Numbered from the stretch's first letter, positions 1 to 8,197 are shown. The stretch: 64,000 nt of DNA from an uncultured Clostridia bacterium (GCA_946186375.1 CAMHMZ010000001.1:1-64000), one strand, 5' to 3'. Notes: generated from the sequence alone by a model not told the origin. Made by a program: numbers and translations.

Positions 1-1
1 A

Positions 2-844
2 AAGAAAAGCAAGAAGTCGTATACAACAAACGTTGTCATCTCCAAGAACGGAAAGCCGAATCTTTGGATCGGCAATAATTTCATACACCTGCCAAAGGTC
101 GGTTGCGTTGCGGCGAATATATACCGCAAGCCAATGGACGGTTGGACATTGAAATCAGCTACGGTTTCGCAGAGTCCAAGTAAAAAATACTATTGCTCCC
201 TTCTTTTTGAGTACACGGAAGACGTCCCCGCGTCCGTCACCCCAACATTGGATAGAACTATCGGTTTGGATTACTCCTCGCCGCACTTCTATGTGGATGA
301 TGATAACCATTCGCCAGATGTACCACACGCTTTTCGCAGTTCAGAGAAAAAGCTCGCAAAGATGCAGAGGCGTCTTTCGCGCATGCAACCAGGCTCTAAG
401 AACTACGAGCAGCAGAAGCAGAGAATTGCTGAACTACATGAGCATATAGCAAACCAGAGAAAAGACTTCGCGCACAAAGAGAGTAGACGGATAGCCAACG
501 CCTACGATGTTGTTTGCGTGGAAGATATCGATCTCCGCGGGCTATCCGGCTCTCTCCATCTCGGCAAGTCCACCATGGACAACGGGTTCGGCATGTTTCG
601 CAATATGCTTGAGTACAAGCTCAATGAACAAGGAAAACACTTTGTCAAGATCGACAGGTGGTATCCGTCGAGTAAGACTTGCAGTGCTTGCGGCGCCGTA
701 AATGCTTCCGTTGTTCTCGGCGTCGACGCATGGATATGCCCACACTGTGGCGCTCATCACCTCCGCGATCAAAACGGAGCTATCAACATAAAACAAGAAG
801 GGTTTGCAATGCTCATGAGAGCGTTTGCTCCTAACGTCGCTTAG
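2..844 (+). CDS. tnpB: TnpB (IS605/IS200 OrfB) RNA-guided nuclease, 5' partial
   Basis: The reading frame is open from the first bases of the window, so the N-terminus lies outside. The visible 280 codons carry the TnpB RuvC-like core: an Asp in a GLDYSS strand, a Glu in VCVEDIDL (codon near 520), and a final Asp in LRDQNGAINIK. Between the last two is a four-Cys zinc finger (CSAC near 680, CPHC near 737). All three acidic residues are present, so the nuclease looks intact. TnpB family proteins are guided by an RNA made from the element's right end and cut DNA next to a short motif. No TnpA transposase is visible. The 3' side matches a right end with a hairpin at 988-1008. Confidence 0.93.
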   Translation, partial: KKSKKSYTTNVVISKNGKPNLWIGNNFIHLPKVGCVAANIYRKPMDGWTLKSATVSQSPSKKYYCSLLFEYTEDVPASVTPTLDRTIGLDYSSPHFYVDDDNHSPDVPHAFRSSEKKLAKMQRRLSRMQPGSKNYEQQKQRIAELHEHIANQRKDFAHKESRRIANAYDVVCVEDIDLRGLSGSLHLGKSTMDNGFGMFRNMLEYKLNEQGKHFVKIDRWYPSSKTCSACGAVNASVVLGVDAWICPHCGAHHLRDQNGAINIKQEGFAMLMRAFAPNVA

Positions 845-1011
845 CCCTTTACTATTCCACAGCTATGCCGGTCGGAACACCGGTGAAAGCCCATTGTACT
901 CGGTCGCACGTTTGGCAGCGTGCCTAACAAACCGTCGAGTGAGAAAAATGACGTCTACCGAGCGCCTTGCGCCTCGATATTCGGATGCTCGGTTACTCAG
1001 TAGCCGAGTAG
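845..1011 (+). ncRNA. candidate TnpB right end and guide (omega/re) RNA
   Basis: This noncoding stretch follows tnpB directly and is rich in small inverted repeats. The last is a hairpin at 988-1008 with 8-bp arms (CTCGGTTA and TAGCCGAG, one G-U pair) and loop CTCAG, ending a few bases before a new reading frame opens at 1012. In TnpB elements the guide RNA scaffold runs from the end of tnpB to the right end, and the guide is copied from flanking DNA. The exact ends are inferred. Confidence 0.5.
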
Positions 1012-1212
1012 TTCACGACAACTGTCTTAGCCGTCTTTGTAGAGCTTCTTCTGTCCTTGATAGTGATCGGCGTTGGTTTTGCGCTCCTCACGGACAGCTG
1101 GGAGTTCGGATTCGCAGCGATTGCGTGGGCACTACTGATGACAGGATCCGCTGCAGCATTGCTTTTTGTCGGGTGTCTTCTGTCAAAAGCGATACGACCC
1201 AAACGAGAATGA
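1012..1212 (+). pseudogene. 3' remnant of a membrane protein interrupted by the TnpB element
   Basis: Starting immediately after the predicted TnpB right end, 66 sense codons encode two hydrophobic segments separated by a short loop (FVELLLSLIVIGVGFALL, then an Ala/Leu-rich segment), ending SKAIRPKRE. There is no credible start codon or ribosome binding site, and an in-frame TAG at 1009 lies inside the element. The simplest reading is that the element landed in a small two-helix membrane-protein gene whose 5' half lies to the left of the window. Family not recognised. Confidence 0.5.
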
Positions 1213-1251
1213 CAGGGGGTGCTATAAAGCTTGAGGTGTTTCAAACTCACC

Positions 1252-1425
1252 ATGGAAAACGGTTCAGCGCAGATCATCAAAACTGAAATGGGCATGCTTG
1301 AGCTTGGCAACGAACTTCGATCAAAATCGAAAGTCAGTGTAAACGATCTGGACGGAGAGCCTGTTACGATCAAAAGTGCAGACGTGCATTCAATAGAAGA
1401 CTATCGACAATCAAACAAATCATAA
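1252..1425 (+). CDS. small hypothetical protein (57 aa)
   Basis: A short acidic/basic mixed protein beginning MENGSAQ and ending RQSNKS. ATG 1252 is chosen, with GAGGTG about 13 bases upstream; a TTG at 1231 in the same frame is an alternative. No motif, signal or membrane segment is seen. It lies between the interrupted membrane gene and the gene at 1461 and could be co-transcribed with either. Function unknown. Confidence 0.5.
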   Translation: MENGSAQIIKTEMGMLELGNELRSKSKVSVNDLDGEPVTIKSADVHSIEDYRQSNKS

Positions 1426-1460
1426 TAGTTGAGAAATTCGAATCAGAAAGGGGAATCGCT

Positions 1461-1802
1461 TTGTCTATTTCGGAGGAATACAACGGCATGTCCGCAATCG
1501 AGATCCTGAACTTGTTTCGGAACAAGTACTACAACGATGGTAATGAAACCGAACTCGGTGTTGTCGCGAATGCGATCAACGAGCTGATGCCGAAACTGTC
1601 AAAGATGGATAATCTATCAGCGCTCGATTATATCGAATCGTACGGCTCGCTGGAATCAAAGAACGTTGCGGTGTTCGATCGTCGCCGCGTTTCTGAGAAA
1701 GAGGTCGTTTCTGCCATCAAAGCCGGAGGGTATCATCCAGACGTGCTCGTGATGTCTGAGAAGCAGTACGAGAGCGTATTTCGGAAAGGGCCGAACGACT
1801 GA
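1461..1802 (+). CDS. hypothetical protein (113 aa)
   Basis: Starts at TTG 1461, seven bases after a good AGAAAGGGG site. The product is soluble, mildly acidic and predicted largely helical, with a basic patch FDRRR near residue 73. No family recognised. Followed after about 90 bases by the nucleotidyltransferase gene. Confidence 0.65.
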   Translation: MSISEEYNGMSAIEILNLFRNKYYNDGNETELGVVANAINELMPKLSKMDNLSALDYIESYGSLESKNVAVFDRRRVSEKEVVSAIKAGGYHPDVLVMSEKQYESVFRKGPND

Positions 1803-1893
1803 CGTTTGATAGTGACATAGGCACAGTGAAATAAATCACATTACCGGCCGTAAGCGGTAAAACAACACCAGAACATAGAAGGAGGGAATACTT

Positions 1894-2916
1894 GTGACTA
1901 ATCAGGAAATTCAAGAACTTATTAAAAAGCCTGAATATGACTTTCTGAGAACGAATCCGCACCTGGGTGGAAAAATCATCTTTCTGACGCTTGGCGGCAG
2001 CCACGCGTATGGAACAAACGTAGAAGGATCTGACGTAGATGTCCGTGGCTGCGCTCTCAACAGCAGGTCGGACATTCTCGGCATAACAAATTTTGAGCAG
2101 GTGATCGACAACGCGACGGATACCACGGTGTATTCGTTCAGCAAGCTGATCCCGCTGCTTCTCAACTGCAACCCAAACGTGATCGAAATGCTCGGGTGTA
2201 GGCCGGATCATTACGTCATGATGACAGATATCGGCCGGCAGCTTATCGAGAACAGGAAACTGTTTCTGTCTCAGCGTGCTGTGAGTTCTTTCGGCGGATA
2301 CGCCAACCAGCAGCTCCGCCGCCTGGAAAATGCCCTGGTGCACGACCGTCTTCCGCAGCCCAAACAGGAAGAGTATATGCGCAAGGCAGTGGAGAGGGCA
2401 ATCGAAGACTTTGGCAGCAAGAACAAGATTCTGCCTGCCGGTGCCATTCGGTTGTATACGGATGTGAGCGACAAGGAAGAGTATGAACGCGAGGTGTTCT
2501 GCGACATCTCACTCAAAAAGTTTCCGCTGAGGGATCTTCGCGGGCTAATCAACGAGACGACTAATATCATTGGCACGTATTCGAAGCTGAACGGCCGCAA
2601 CGCCAAAAAAGATTGTGCACACTTGAATAAGCACGCGATGCATCTTATCAGATTGTACGCGATGTGCCTGGATATACTGGAAAAATCCACCATTCAAACG
2701 TACCGCGAGGAAGACCATGATTTGCTCATGGATATCCGCGGCGGTAAGTACATGAACGAAGACGGAACGTATCGTGATGAATTCTTCGACATGGTGAACG
2801 AACTTGAAAAGCGGATGCAGTATGCCAAGGCAAACACGTCGCTTCCTAAGAGCCCAGACATGAAGAAGGTCGAGGAGTTTGTGGAAGCGGTAAATGCAAA
2901 GGCCATTTCAGGCTAA
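1894..2916 (+). CDS. predicted nucleotidyltransferase (COG3541 type)
   Basis: GTG start behind AAGGAGGG. Near residues 33-52 it has the nucleotidyltransferase signature GGSHAYGTNVEGSDVDVRG, with the two metal-binding Asp residues in DVDV, followed by a long helical C-terminal part (340 aa in total). This matches the stand-alone predicted nucleotidyltransferases found in phages and Firmicutes. Substrate is unknown; members of the wider fold add nucleotides to proteins, antibiotics or RNA. A strong hairpin (2926-2953) follows the stop. Confidence 0.8.
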   Translation: MTNQEIQELIKKPEYDFLRTNPHLGGKIIFLTLGGSHAYGTNVEGSDVDVRGCALNSRSDILGITNFEQVIDNATDTTVYSFSKLIPLLLNCNPNVIEMLGCRPDHYVMMTDIGRQLIENRKLFLSQRAVSSFGGYANQQLRRLENALVHDRLPQPKQEEYMRKAVERAIEDFGSKNKILPAGAIRLYTDVSDKEEYEREVFCDISLKKFPLRDLRGLINETTNIIGTYSKLNGRNAKKDCAHLNKHAMHLIRLYAMCLDILEKSTIQTYREEDHDLLMDIRGGKYMNEDGTYRDEFFDMVNELEKRMQYAKANTSLPKSPDMKKVEEFVEAVNAKAISG

Positions 2917-2925
2917 AATCTGAAT

Positions 2926-2953
2926 ACGCTGTGAGGCTTCGGCCTCACAGCGT
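2926..2953 (+). terminator. 12-bp UUCG-loop hairpin
   Basis: Perfect arms ACGCTGTGAGGC and GCCTCACAGCGT close a TTCG tetraloop just after the nucleotidyltransferase stop. The run of T is weak, so it may act as an mRNA 3' stabiliser as well as a terminator. Confidence 0.6.
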
Positions 2954-2993
2954 TAGTTCGTATATGAATCTATCAAGAGAGGTTGTGTATTTC

Positions 2994-3584
2994 ATGGAAA
3001 GAAACGATATTCTGAAAGACGTGGATATTCGCATTGCAATGCTGGACTATCTCAGGAGAAAGAACCGGGACGCTCGCATTATTCCAGAGTGCGGTATCTG
3101 TGGCGGCTTTTCCAGGGCGGACATCGCTGTAGCAGGGAAGGAACTCTGCGGATATGAGATCAAGAGCGATGCCGACGATCTGGCCCGCTTGCCGTTTCAA
3201 GTGGATTTCTATGGCAAAACCTTCGACAAGGCCGCCATTGTGGTCGGAAAGCAGTATATCGACAATATTTCAAAAAACGTACCTTGGTGGTGGGGTATTT
3301 ACTACGCTGCACGCTGCGAGGATGGTCGAGTGATCATCTATGAGGTGCGCGCCGGCGAACAGAACCGTCACGTGGATACGATGGCTCTCTTGGAGCTTCT
3401 GTGGCGCGACGAGCTGTATGCGCTGCTGAAGCAGAACGGCGTAAAGGGTATTTCCGGCAAAAACCGCCGTATTCTACGGCAAATGGCAGAAGAAAATCTG
3501 GATGCGACAGTGATCAAAAATTATGTTCTGAAGATCATCAAAACCAGAAAGAACTGGCGAAACACAGAGGATGGTGTTGGCTGA
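2994..3584 (+). CDS. sce7726 family protein
   Basis: ATG 2994 is preferred because GAGAGG lies 11 bases upstream; a start inside the 2926-2953 hairpin is unlikely. The 196-residue product has the family's central block (ICGGFSRADIAVAGKELCGYEIKSDADDLARLP), which resembles a PD-(D/E)XK-like nuclease core: Asp in RADIAV and E-x-K in YEIKSD. sce7726 proteins are common in mobile elements and their function is not established. A nuclease role is inference from that motif. Confidence 0.75.
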   Translation: MERNDILKDVDIRIAMLDYLRRKNRDARIIPECGICGGFSRADIAVAGKELCGYEIKSDADDLARLPFQVDFYGKTFDKAAIVVGKQYIDNISKNVPWWWGIYYAARCEDGRVIIYEVRAGEQNRHVDTMALLELLWRDELYALLKQNGVKGISGKNRRILRQMAEENLDATVIKNYVLKIIKTRKNWRNTEDGVG

Positions 3585-3585
3585 T

Positions 3586-3657
3586 ATGAGCAGGGTGCAT
3601 AATCGCGAAAAATGCCATGTCCCGTTTGCGCCGGATGGGGCACCGCTTGGAATTTAG
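3586..3657 (+). CDS. possible 23-aa peptide
   Basis: Short frame MSRVHNREKCHVPFAPDG... between sce7726 and uracil-DNA glycosylase, overlapping neither. The upstream GAGG is weak. It could be a leader peptide or chance. Confidence 0.2.
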   Translation: MSRVHNREKCHVPFAPDGAPLGI

Positions 3658-3668
3658 AGGAAGCGAAC

Positions 3669-4325
3669 ATGTTTCAAACGTGGAAAGACTTTCTGGCGAT
3701 CGAGTCCAAGAAACAATACTACGCAAGCGAGCTAAAGCCTTTCGTGGAAGCAGAGTACTCTGCGCACACCGTGTATCCTGAACACAAAAATATCCTGCGT
3801 GCTCTGGAACTCACGCCTCTCAGTAAAGTAAAAGTAGTGATTCTCGGCCAGGATCCATACCACGAGCCTCGGCAGGCGCACGGCTTAGCTTTTTCAGTAC
3901 AGGATGGTGTTCCGATACCACCGTCGCTCAAAAACATCTACGAGGAGATTGATGCGGAATACGGGTGCGGGATACCGAACACGGGTAATCTGGAACCTTG
4001 GGCAAGGCAAGGTGTTCTGCTGCTTAACACGGTGCTGACCGTGCGGGCTCATGAAGCGAATTCTCATGCCGGTCATGGTTGGGAGCGGTTCACAGATGCG
4101 ATCCTAAAAGAGTTGGACAAGCAAGAGCGTCCAATCGTGTTCATGCTGTGGGGTGCTGCAGCCAAGAAGAAAGCCCAATTGCTGATCAATCCAGATCATC
4201 TGATTCTCAAAACATCACACCCGAGTCCTTTGTCTGTATATAGAGGCTTCAAGGGATGCGGGCACTTCAGGAAGTGCAACGAGTATCTTGAGAAAAACGG
4301 TCTGGCTCCGATTGTGTGGTGCTGA
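3669..4325 (+). CDS. ung: uracil-DNA glycosylase, family 1
   Basis: Removes uracil from DNA, starting base-excision repair. The 218-residue length is typical. The catalytic water-activating motif GQDPYH is at residues 60-65 (Asp62) and the DNA-intercalating HPSPLS motif lies near residue 190. ATG 3669 has TTAGAGGAAG upstream; the longer frame to 3612 has no ribosome binding site. On a mobile element it may protect against dUTP misincorporation, in keeping with the element's own polymerase and reductase. Confidence 0.95.
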   Translation: MFQTWKDFLAIESKKQYYASELKPFVEAEYSAHTVYPEHKNILRALELTPLSKVKVVILGQDPYHEPRQAHGLAFSVQDGVPIPPSLKNIYEEIDAEYGCGIPNTGNLEPWARQGVLLLNTVLTVRAHEANSHAGHGWERFTDAILKELDKQERPIVFMLWGAAAKKKAQLLINPDHLILKTSHPSPLSVYRGFKGCGHFRKCNEYLEKNGLAPIVWC

Positions 4326-4344
4326 GAAAGGGGTGTTGGCACGG

Positions 4345-4668
4345 ATGGATTTGATATGGTTTGCGTGTTTGTTTGCTGTTTTTGCAGTCGCATTGTTCCT
4401 GTACGGGCTGTGGATATACCGCTCGGGGAACTATGATTTGATCCCGCGCGGAAACTCGACAAGCCCGAAGGACAAACGCTCATACGCAAAACAGTTTGGA
4501 AAAGTAATTATGTGGGTCTCGCTAGCGCCATTCCTTGGCGCAACGACTGCCGTAATCAAGTGGTTTGGTGTGCCTACACGACCGATCGCCATTGTGATGA
4601 TTGGGGATTTTGTGCTCTTCATCTTTGTCGGCGTAAAAGTGTTTTTCATAGGTGAAAAAGGGAAATAG
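4345..4668 (+). CDS. small membrane protein, DUF3784-like
   Basis: 107 residues with three hydrophobic segments: residues about 3-23, a middle segment after a polar KDKRSYAKQFGK stretch, and one near the C-terminus, ending in a basic GEKGK tail. Layout and the polar D-K-x-x-Y-x-K stretch recall DUF3784 proteins of Firmicutes. ATG 4345 lies 11 bases after AGAAAGGGG. Function unknown. Confidence 0.6.
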   Translation: MDLIWFACLFAVFAVALFLYGLWIYRSGNYDLIPRGNSTSPKDKRSYAKQFGKVIMWVSLAPFLGATTAVIKWFGVPTRPIAIVMIGDFVLFIFVGVKVFFIGEKGK

Positions 4669-4707
4669 GTATATACGCACAAGTCAAAATTTTATGCACA
4701 ACAATTT

Positions 4708-4739
4708 ACGACCGTCATCAAAAAATGGCGGTCGTTTTT
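4708..4739 (+). terminator. rho-independent terminator
   Basis: Arms ACGACCGTCAT and ATGGCGGTCGT with a six-base A-rich loop and a T run, closing the ung/membrane-protein unit. Confidence 0.85.
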
Positions 4740-4787
4740 ATATAGTTTTTTGTCAGCCATGGCAGAGCATATGTAAGAAGTAAAACA

Positions 4788-4886
4788 GCCAAAAAGTTCA
4801 AAGAGTTTTTTGGCCCGAAACGCGAAAGCGTTGAAAACGCTATGTTTTTCCTAATGTGCGTTCAACGCACATTAGAGATTCGGAGG
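4788..4886 (+). promoter_or_regulatory. structured leader copy 1 (orphan)
   Basis: First of three related leaders. It has three consecutive hairpins: GCCAAAAAG/TTTTTTGGC, AACGCGAAAGCGTT with a GAAA loop, and TAATGTGCGTT/AACGCACATTA, then GGAGG. No coding sequence follows it; copy 2 starts 20 bases later. It looks like the leader of a deleted paralogue. Confidence 0.55.
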
Positions 4887-4905
4887 TAAAGTAAGAACAA
4901 AAAAC

Positions 4906-5006
4906 GGTCAAAAAGTTCGAAAGGAATTTTGACCAAAAACGTGAAAGCGTTGATAACGCAGAATTATTTTTTACCGGGAATTAAAATCCCGGTAAAGAAT
5001 TGGAGG
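4906..5006 (+). promoter_or_regulatory. structured leader copy 2
   Basis: Hairpins GGTCAAAA/TTTTGACC, AACGTGAAAGCGTT and TACCGGGA/TCCCGGTA precede GGAGG and ATG 5016. The third stem differs in sequence from copies 1 and 3 but keeps its pairing, which points to selection on RNA structure. It precedes the frameshifted BRO-N copy. Confidence 0.6.
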
Positions 5007-5015
5007 AAAAAAGTT

Positions 5016-5161
5016 ATGAAAAACGCCACAACCAAAAACATCCATCAATGAGCTTTTCGGAAAACTTAGAGAATTCAAAGACGCGGCAGGAGATCTCCAG
5101 TTTAGCGCCGTGGACGCATACAAAGCGTTAGGTCTGGACCACAAAGCGCTGCATTCGATTA
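5016..5161 (+). pseudogene. frameshifted BRO-N antirepressor copy
   Basis: ATG 5016 opens a frame that stops after 11 codons. Shifting frame recovers INELFGKLREFKDAAG... then FSAVDAYKALGLDHKALHSI, clearly homologous to the start of the intact BRO-N protein at 5521 (MFGALRE..., FSASDAYRALDLDRSAI). The similarity fades after about 5161. A decayed tandem paralogue. Confidence 0.75.
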
Positions 5162-5276
5162 CTGGATTTTCGACAATCGTTGTTTTTGTGGCAGAACGAA
5201 GGCTGTTTTGATGACAAAAAGAGATTCGGCGGTAAAACATACACAGGTATATGGCACAAATTAATACTAAAAATTC

Positions 5277-5322
5277 ACGACGCTTGCCGGGCTCAGGAGA
5301 GACGGTATAGGCGTCGTTTTTT
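5277..5322 (+). terminator. possible terminator
   Basis: ACGACGC pairs with GCGTCGT across a 27-base loop and is followed by TTTTTT. It would end transcripts of the decayed copy. Confidence 0.45.
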
Positions 5323-5410
5323 AATAGATTTTCCCCGCCAACAGGAATTGAGCGTTCCGGCATAGTCCGGCGCGAAGGCTTCTGATGACATATATGCAAG
5401 AGCGAAAAAC

Positions 5411-5510
5411 GGTCAAAAAGTTCGAAAGAAATTTTGACCAAAAACGCGAAAGCGTTGAAAAAACTAGATTAATCCGTTGTTGCGTTAAACGCAACAACGA
5501 CTTTTGGAGG
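5411..5510 (+). promoter_or_regulatory. structured leader copy 3, upstream of intact BRO-N gene
   Basis: Hairpins GGTCAAAA/TTTTGACC, AACGCGAAAGCGTT and GTTGTTGCGTT/AACGCAACAAC, then GGAGG ten bases before ATG 5521. The first two hairpins are almost identical to copy 2; the third covaries. Confidence 0.6.
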
Positions 5511-5520
5511 TAAAAAAGTT

Positions 5521-6306
5521 ATGATGGCATTCAAGGAATTCAAGAGCGATATGTTCGGCGCGCTTAGGGAGTGTACCGACAAGAGTGGTGCAATATGGTT
5601 CAGCGCTTCGGATGCGTATAGAGCGTTGGACCTGGATCGTTCGGCCATTCGGCGTATTCCGACGGAAGACAAGCAAGAGAATATGTTCCCGACGCCGAGC
5701 AACAACAGGCGCTCTGCTGGCGTCAGTCTTGGCGGCCTTTTTCTTCTCATCTTCGCGTCGAAGAAAAAGGAGGCTGTCGAGTATAAGAACTGGGTCGCGC
5801 ACGTTGTGCTCCCGGCGATCTATGCCGATGGCGGCTACATCCTCGGCCAGGAGCGCCTTCCCGCTGATGACCGCGCTGCTCTTGCGGCGGAGGTTGCCTA
5901 TCTCCACGATGCCGTGGAGAAGGCTAATGCCGGGAAGAAGAAGCTCAGCGAGTACCTTCAGATGACGGACGGGATCGTTGAGCAGCTCGTCGACGAGTCG
6001 GCGAAGCTCCGCAGCGAGCTTGACGTACTTCGGAGCAGCCAGGCGGCTATGATCGCCATGCTGCTGGACGAGGGTCAAGTCAAGGAGTACCTGGCGAAGC
6101 TGACCGCCGCTATCGAACTCGACGCCGTCATGGCATCCCGCCAGGAAGAGTTCCGCAAGCGCGACGAAGCGTTTGCGAAGCTCGAGGCTTCGATCCCCTA
6201 TGCGAAGCCGAAGGCGGAAGAGCCTGACCCGATGGTCGTGATGGCCAACGGCCTCCGCGTTCCGCTCAGCGAATATCTCGCTGAGCGCGAAGCCAAGCGC
6301 GGGTAA
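5521..6306 (+). CDS. BRO-N domain antirepressor-like protein
   Basis: 261 residues. The N-terminal about 100 residues form a BRO-N domain (FSASDAYRALDLDRSAIRRI, then GLFLLIFASKKKEAVEYKNWVAHVVLPAI). After it comes a coiled-coil-rich middle with many Ala/Glu/Lys and a C-terminal SEYLAEREAKRG tail. BRO-N proteins are DNA-binding and in phages often act as antirepressors. ATGATG at 5521/5524 leaves one residue of ambiguity. It has its own structured leader and a strong terminator, and the neighbouring decayed copy shows local duplication. Confidence 0.8.
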   Translation: MMAFKEFKSDMFGALRECTDKSGAIWFSASDAYRALDLDRSAIRRIPTEDKQENMFPTPSNNRRSAGVSLGGLFLLIFASKKKEAVEYKNWVAHVVLPAIYADGGYILGQERLPADDRAALAAEVAYLHDAVEKANAGKKKLSEYLQMTDGIVEQLVDESAKLRSELDVLRSSQAAMIAMLLDEGQVKEYLAKLTAAIELDAVMASRQEEFRKRDEAFAKLEASIPYAKPKAEEPDPMVVMANGLRVPLSEYLAEREAKRG

Positions 6307-6317
6307 AGGAGACAGGA

Positions 6318-6347
6318 AGCAGGTGTACAATTGTACACCTGCTTTTT
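6318..6347 (+). terminator. perfect-palindrome terminator
   Basis: 13-bp arms AGCAGGTGTACAA/TTGTACACCTGCT followed by T5, closing the BRO-N gene. Confidence 0.9.
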
Positions 6348-6382
6348 GCTATATATAGGGGAGCAGATGGGTGTATATTGCA

Positions 6383-6411
6383 TTAACAAGCACAACTAAA
6401 AATAGTAAAAT
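6383..6411 (+). promoter_or_regulatory. sigma-A type promoter
   Basis: TTAACA, 17-base spacer, TAAAAT. It drives the zinc-ribbon gene at 6481. Its spacer resembles those of the promoters at 10101, 29792 and 35589. Confidence 0.7.
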
Positions 6412-6480
6412 AATATTCAGAAAAAACCGGTAAATCGGCAGATTTCAGATGCAGAAAAATACTTGTTGGAGGAAGAAAAC

Positions 6481-6729
6481 ATGTTGAAAGTTCTTTGCGA
6501 CAAATGCGGAAAAGACTGCGACAAAACAGCGTTCGAGCTGCGTGTAGGCGTCATTCACAATCCGATCCCGCTGGATTATTCCGATGAGGGGGATATGCGG
6601 CTCACGGACACGCCTGATACGATTCGGTTCATTCTGTGCCAGGATTGCTACAAGGCTGCAGGGATGCCGAGCGTGTACAAGACGACGCAGGAAAAGAAGA
6701 TCACTTTCCGTGCCGATAGCGCGAGTTAA
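6481..6729 (+). CDS. small zinc-ribbon protein (82 aa)
   Basis: Two Cys pairs, CDKCGKDCD at residues 5-13 and CQDC near residue 55, frame a beta-rich middle (FELRVGVIHNPIPLDY). This looks like a treble-clef or zinc-ribbon fold that may bind nucleic acid or protein. ATG 6481 follows TTGGAGGAAG. Related short CxxC proteins are frequent in phages. Function unknown. Confidence 0.7.
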   Translation: MLKVLCDKCGKDCDKTAFELRVGVIHNPIPLDYSDEGDMRLTDTPDTIRFILCQDCYKAAGMPSVYKTTQEKKITFRADSAS

Positions 6730-6793
6730 CGAGATCGGAGCAGAACAGGCGGCGCTGCGGCACCGCTTGTTTCTTTTTTGAGCGGAAACTGCG

Positions 6794-6822
6794 TTGTCAA
6801 AAAGTATCGCAGACGGTAAAAC
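6794..6822 (+). promoter_or_regulatory. sigma-A type promoter
   Basis: TTGTCA, 17-base spacer, TAAAAC, upstream of the CCA-adding enzyme gene. Confidence 0.7.
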
Positions 6823-6861
6823 ACAATCACAAATTCATCGAAATCAAAGGGGTGAGCCAAA

Positions 6862-8196
6862 ATCGAGATCACCATTCCGCCTGGCGCGCAAGAGATCATG
6901 GACGCGCTGGAAAGTAAAAAATACGAAGCTTTTGTTGTTGGCGGCTGTGTGCGCGACAGCATGATGGGGAAGCAGCCGAGCGACTGGGACATTTGCACCA
7001 GTGCAAAGCCGGAGCAAGTAAAAGCGGCTTTATGCGATCATCGCATCATCGAGACTGGCATCAAGCACGGAACTGTAACTGTATTGACCGATGACGGAAG
7101 CTATGAGGTAACAACATATAGAACGGAATCCAGCTATTCAGATCACAGGCATCCGGACAAGGTGGAATTCACGCCATATCTTCTTGCCGATCTGGCAAGG
7201 CGTGACTTCACGGTCAACGCAATGGCGTACAATAAAAGGTTGGGCCTGGTCGATTGGTTTGGTGGCAAAAAGGATCTGCAAGCAAAGGTCATCAAATGTG
7301 TCGGCGATCCGAATGAACGGTTCAAGGAAGACGCACTCCGCATCCTGAGAGCGCTGCGTTTTGCCGCGACCTACGGCTTCACGATCGATGAGGAAACATA
7401 CATAGCAGCCCGATCAAACAAGGCCTTACTTCAAAAGATCTCTGCAGAACGCATCAGCTCGGAACTAACAAAGCTGCTATGTGGCAAGTATGCGTACGCA
7501 GTGCTTAAGAACTATTCTGAAATTGTCACTGAAGTGTTGCCGGAATTAAAACCGTGCATCGGTTTCGAGCAAAACAGTCTATATCATGACTGCGACGTAT
7601 ACGAGCACATCATCCGTTCTGTCGCTGTGTATGACGGCCATTGGCCGGTTATCAAGTGGGCGTTGCTCCTTCACGACATCGGTAAGCCAGCGTGTTACAC
7701 AGAAGACGAGACCGGCGGGCATTTCCGCGGTCACGAGTTGATAGGCGCCGAGATGGCCAAAAGCATTTTGGAGCGCTTACGCTTTGATAACGAGTCAAAA
7801 GCGGCTGTGGTTCAACTTGTGAGAGAACACAACAGACACATCGAGCCGAACCGCGCAAGCGTGCAAAAGCTGATGAGTGAGTTAGGCGAAGAACAGACAA
7901 GAAGGCTGTTGAAAGTCCGGCGCGCAGATCAGACAGCTCACGCCGAGGGAACCAGGCATCTGTACAAAGTCGATCGACTGGAAGCCATCGTCAACGGGAT
8001 CATAAAAGACGAGGCCTGCTTTCAAATCAAAGATTTGGACATTGATGGCCACGATCTGATGGTACTGGGCATTCCAGAAGGCCCGCAGATTGGAACCATC
8101 ATGAAGAAGCTGCTGAACGATGTGATTTTCGGAGAAGCAGAAAACAGAAAAAGCGCTCTTTTAGAGCGGGCAAAAGAATATTTAAGGAGGAATTGA
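6862..8196 (+). CDS. cca: CCA-adding tRNA nucleotidyltransferase with HD domain, probable ATC start
   Basis: Adds or repairs the 3' CCA of tRNAs. Motifs: VGGCVRD and DWD (catalytic metal site), RRDFTVNAMAYN, RILRALRFAATYGF, then an HD domain with HDIGKP. The first ATG (6898) has only a weak upstream AAGAG. A strong AAAGGGGTGA ends six bases before ATC 6862, and reading from there adds IEITIPPGAQEI, the usual N-terminal strand of this family. ATC is therefore the most likely start (444 aa). At least two tRNAs here lack an encoded CCA, so the enzyme has local work. It is followed by a lipoprotein gene one base after its stop. Confidence 0.93.
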   Translation: MEITIPPGAQEIMDALESKKYEAFVVGGCVRDSMMGKQPSDWDICTSAKPEQVKAALCDHRIIETGIKHGTVTVLTDDGSYEVTTYRTESSYSDHRHPDKVEFTPYLLADLARRDFTVNAMAYNKRLGLVDWFGGKKDLQAKVIKCVGDPNERFKEDALRILRALRFAATYGFTIDEETYIAARSNKALLQKISAERISSELTKLLCGKYAYAVLKNYSEIVTEVLPELKPCIGFEQNSLYHDCDVYEHIIRSVAVYDGHWPVIKWALLLHDIGKPACYTEDETGGHFRGHELIGAEMAKSILERLRFDNESKAAVVQLVREHNRHIEPNRASVQKLMSELGEEQTRRLLKVRRADQTAHAEGTRHLYKVDRLEAIVNGIIKDEACFQIKDLDIDGHDLMVLGIPEGPQIGTIMKKLLNDVIFGEAENRKSALLERAKEYLRRN

Positions 8197-8197
8197 C

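Noticed and set aside
825-1286. Plus-strand frame of 153 codons downstream of tnpB
   Set aside because: It runs through the predicted TnpB guide-RNA region and out of frame across the membrane-protein fragment, with no SD.
2931-2993. Earlier start for the sce7726 gene at GTG 2931
   Set aside because: It lies inside the hairpin after the preceding gene and has no SD; ATG 2994 is better placed.
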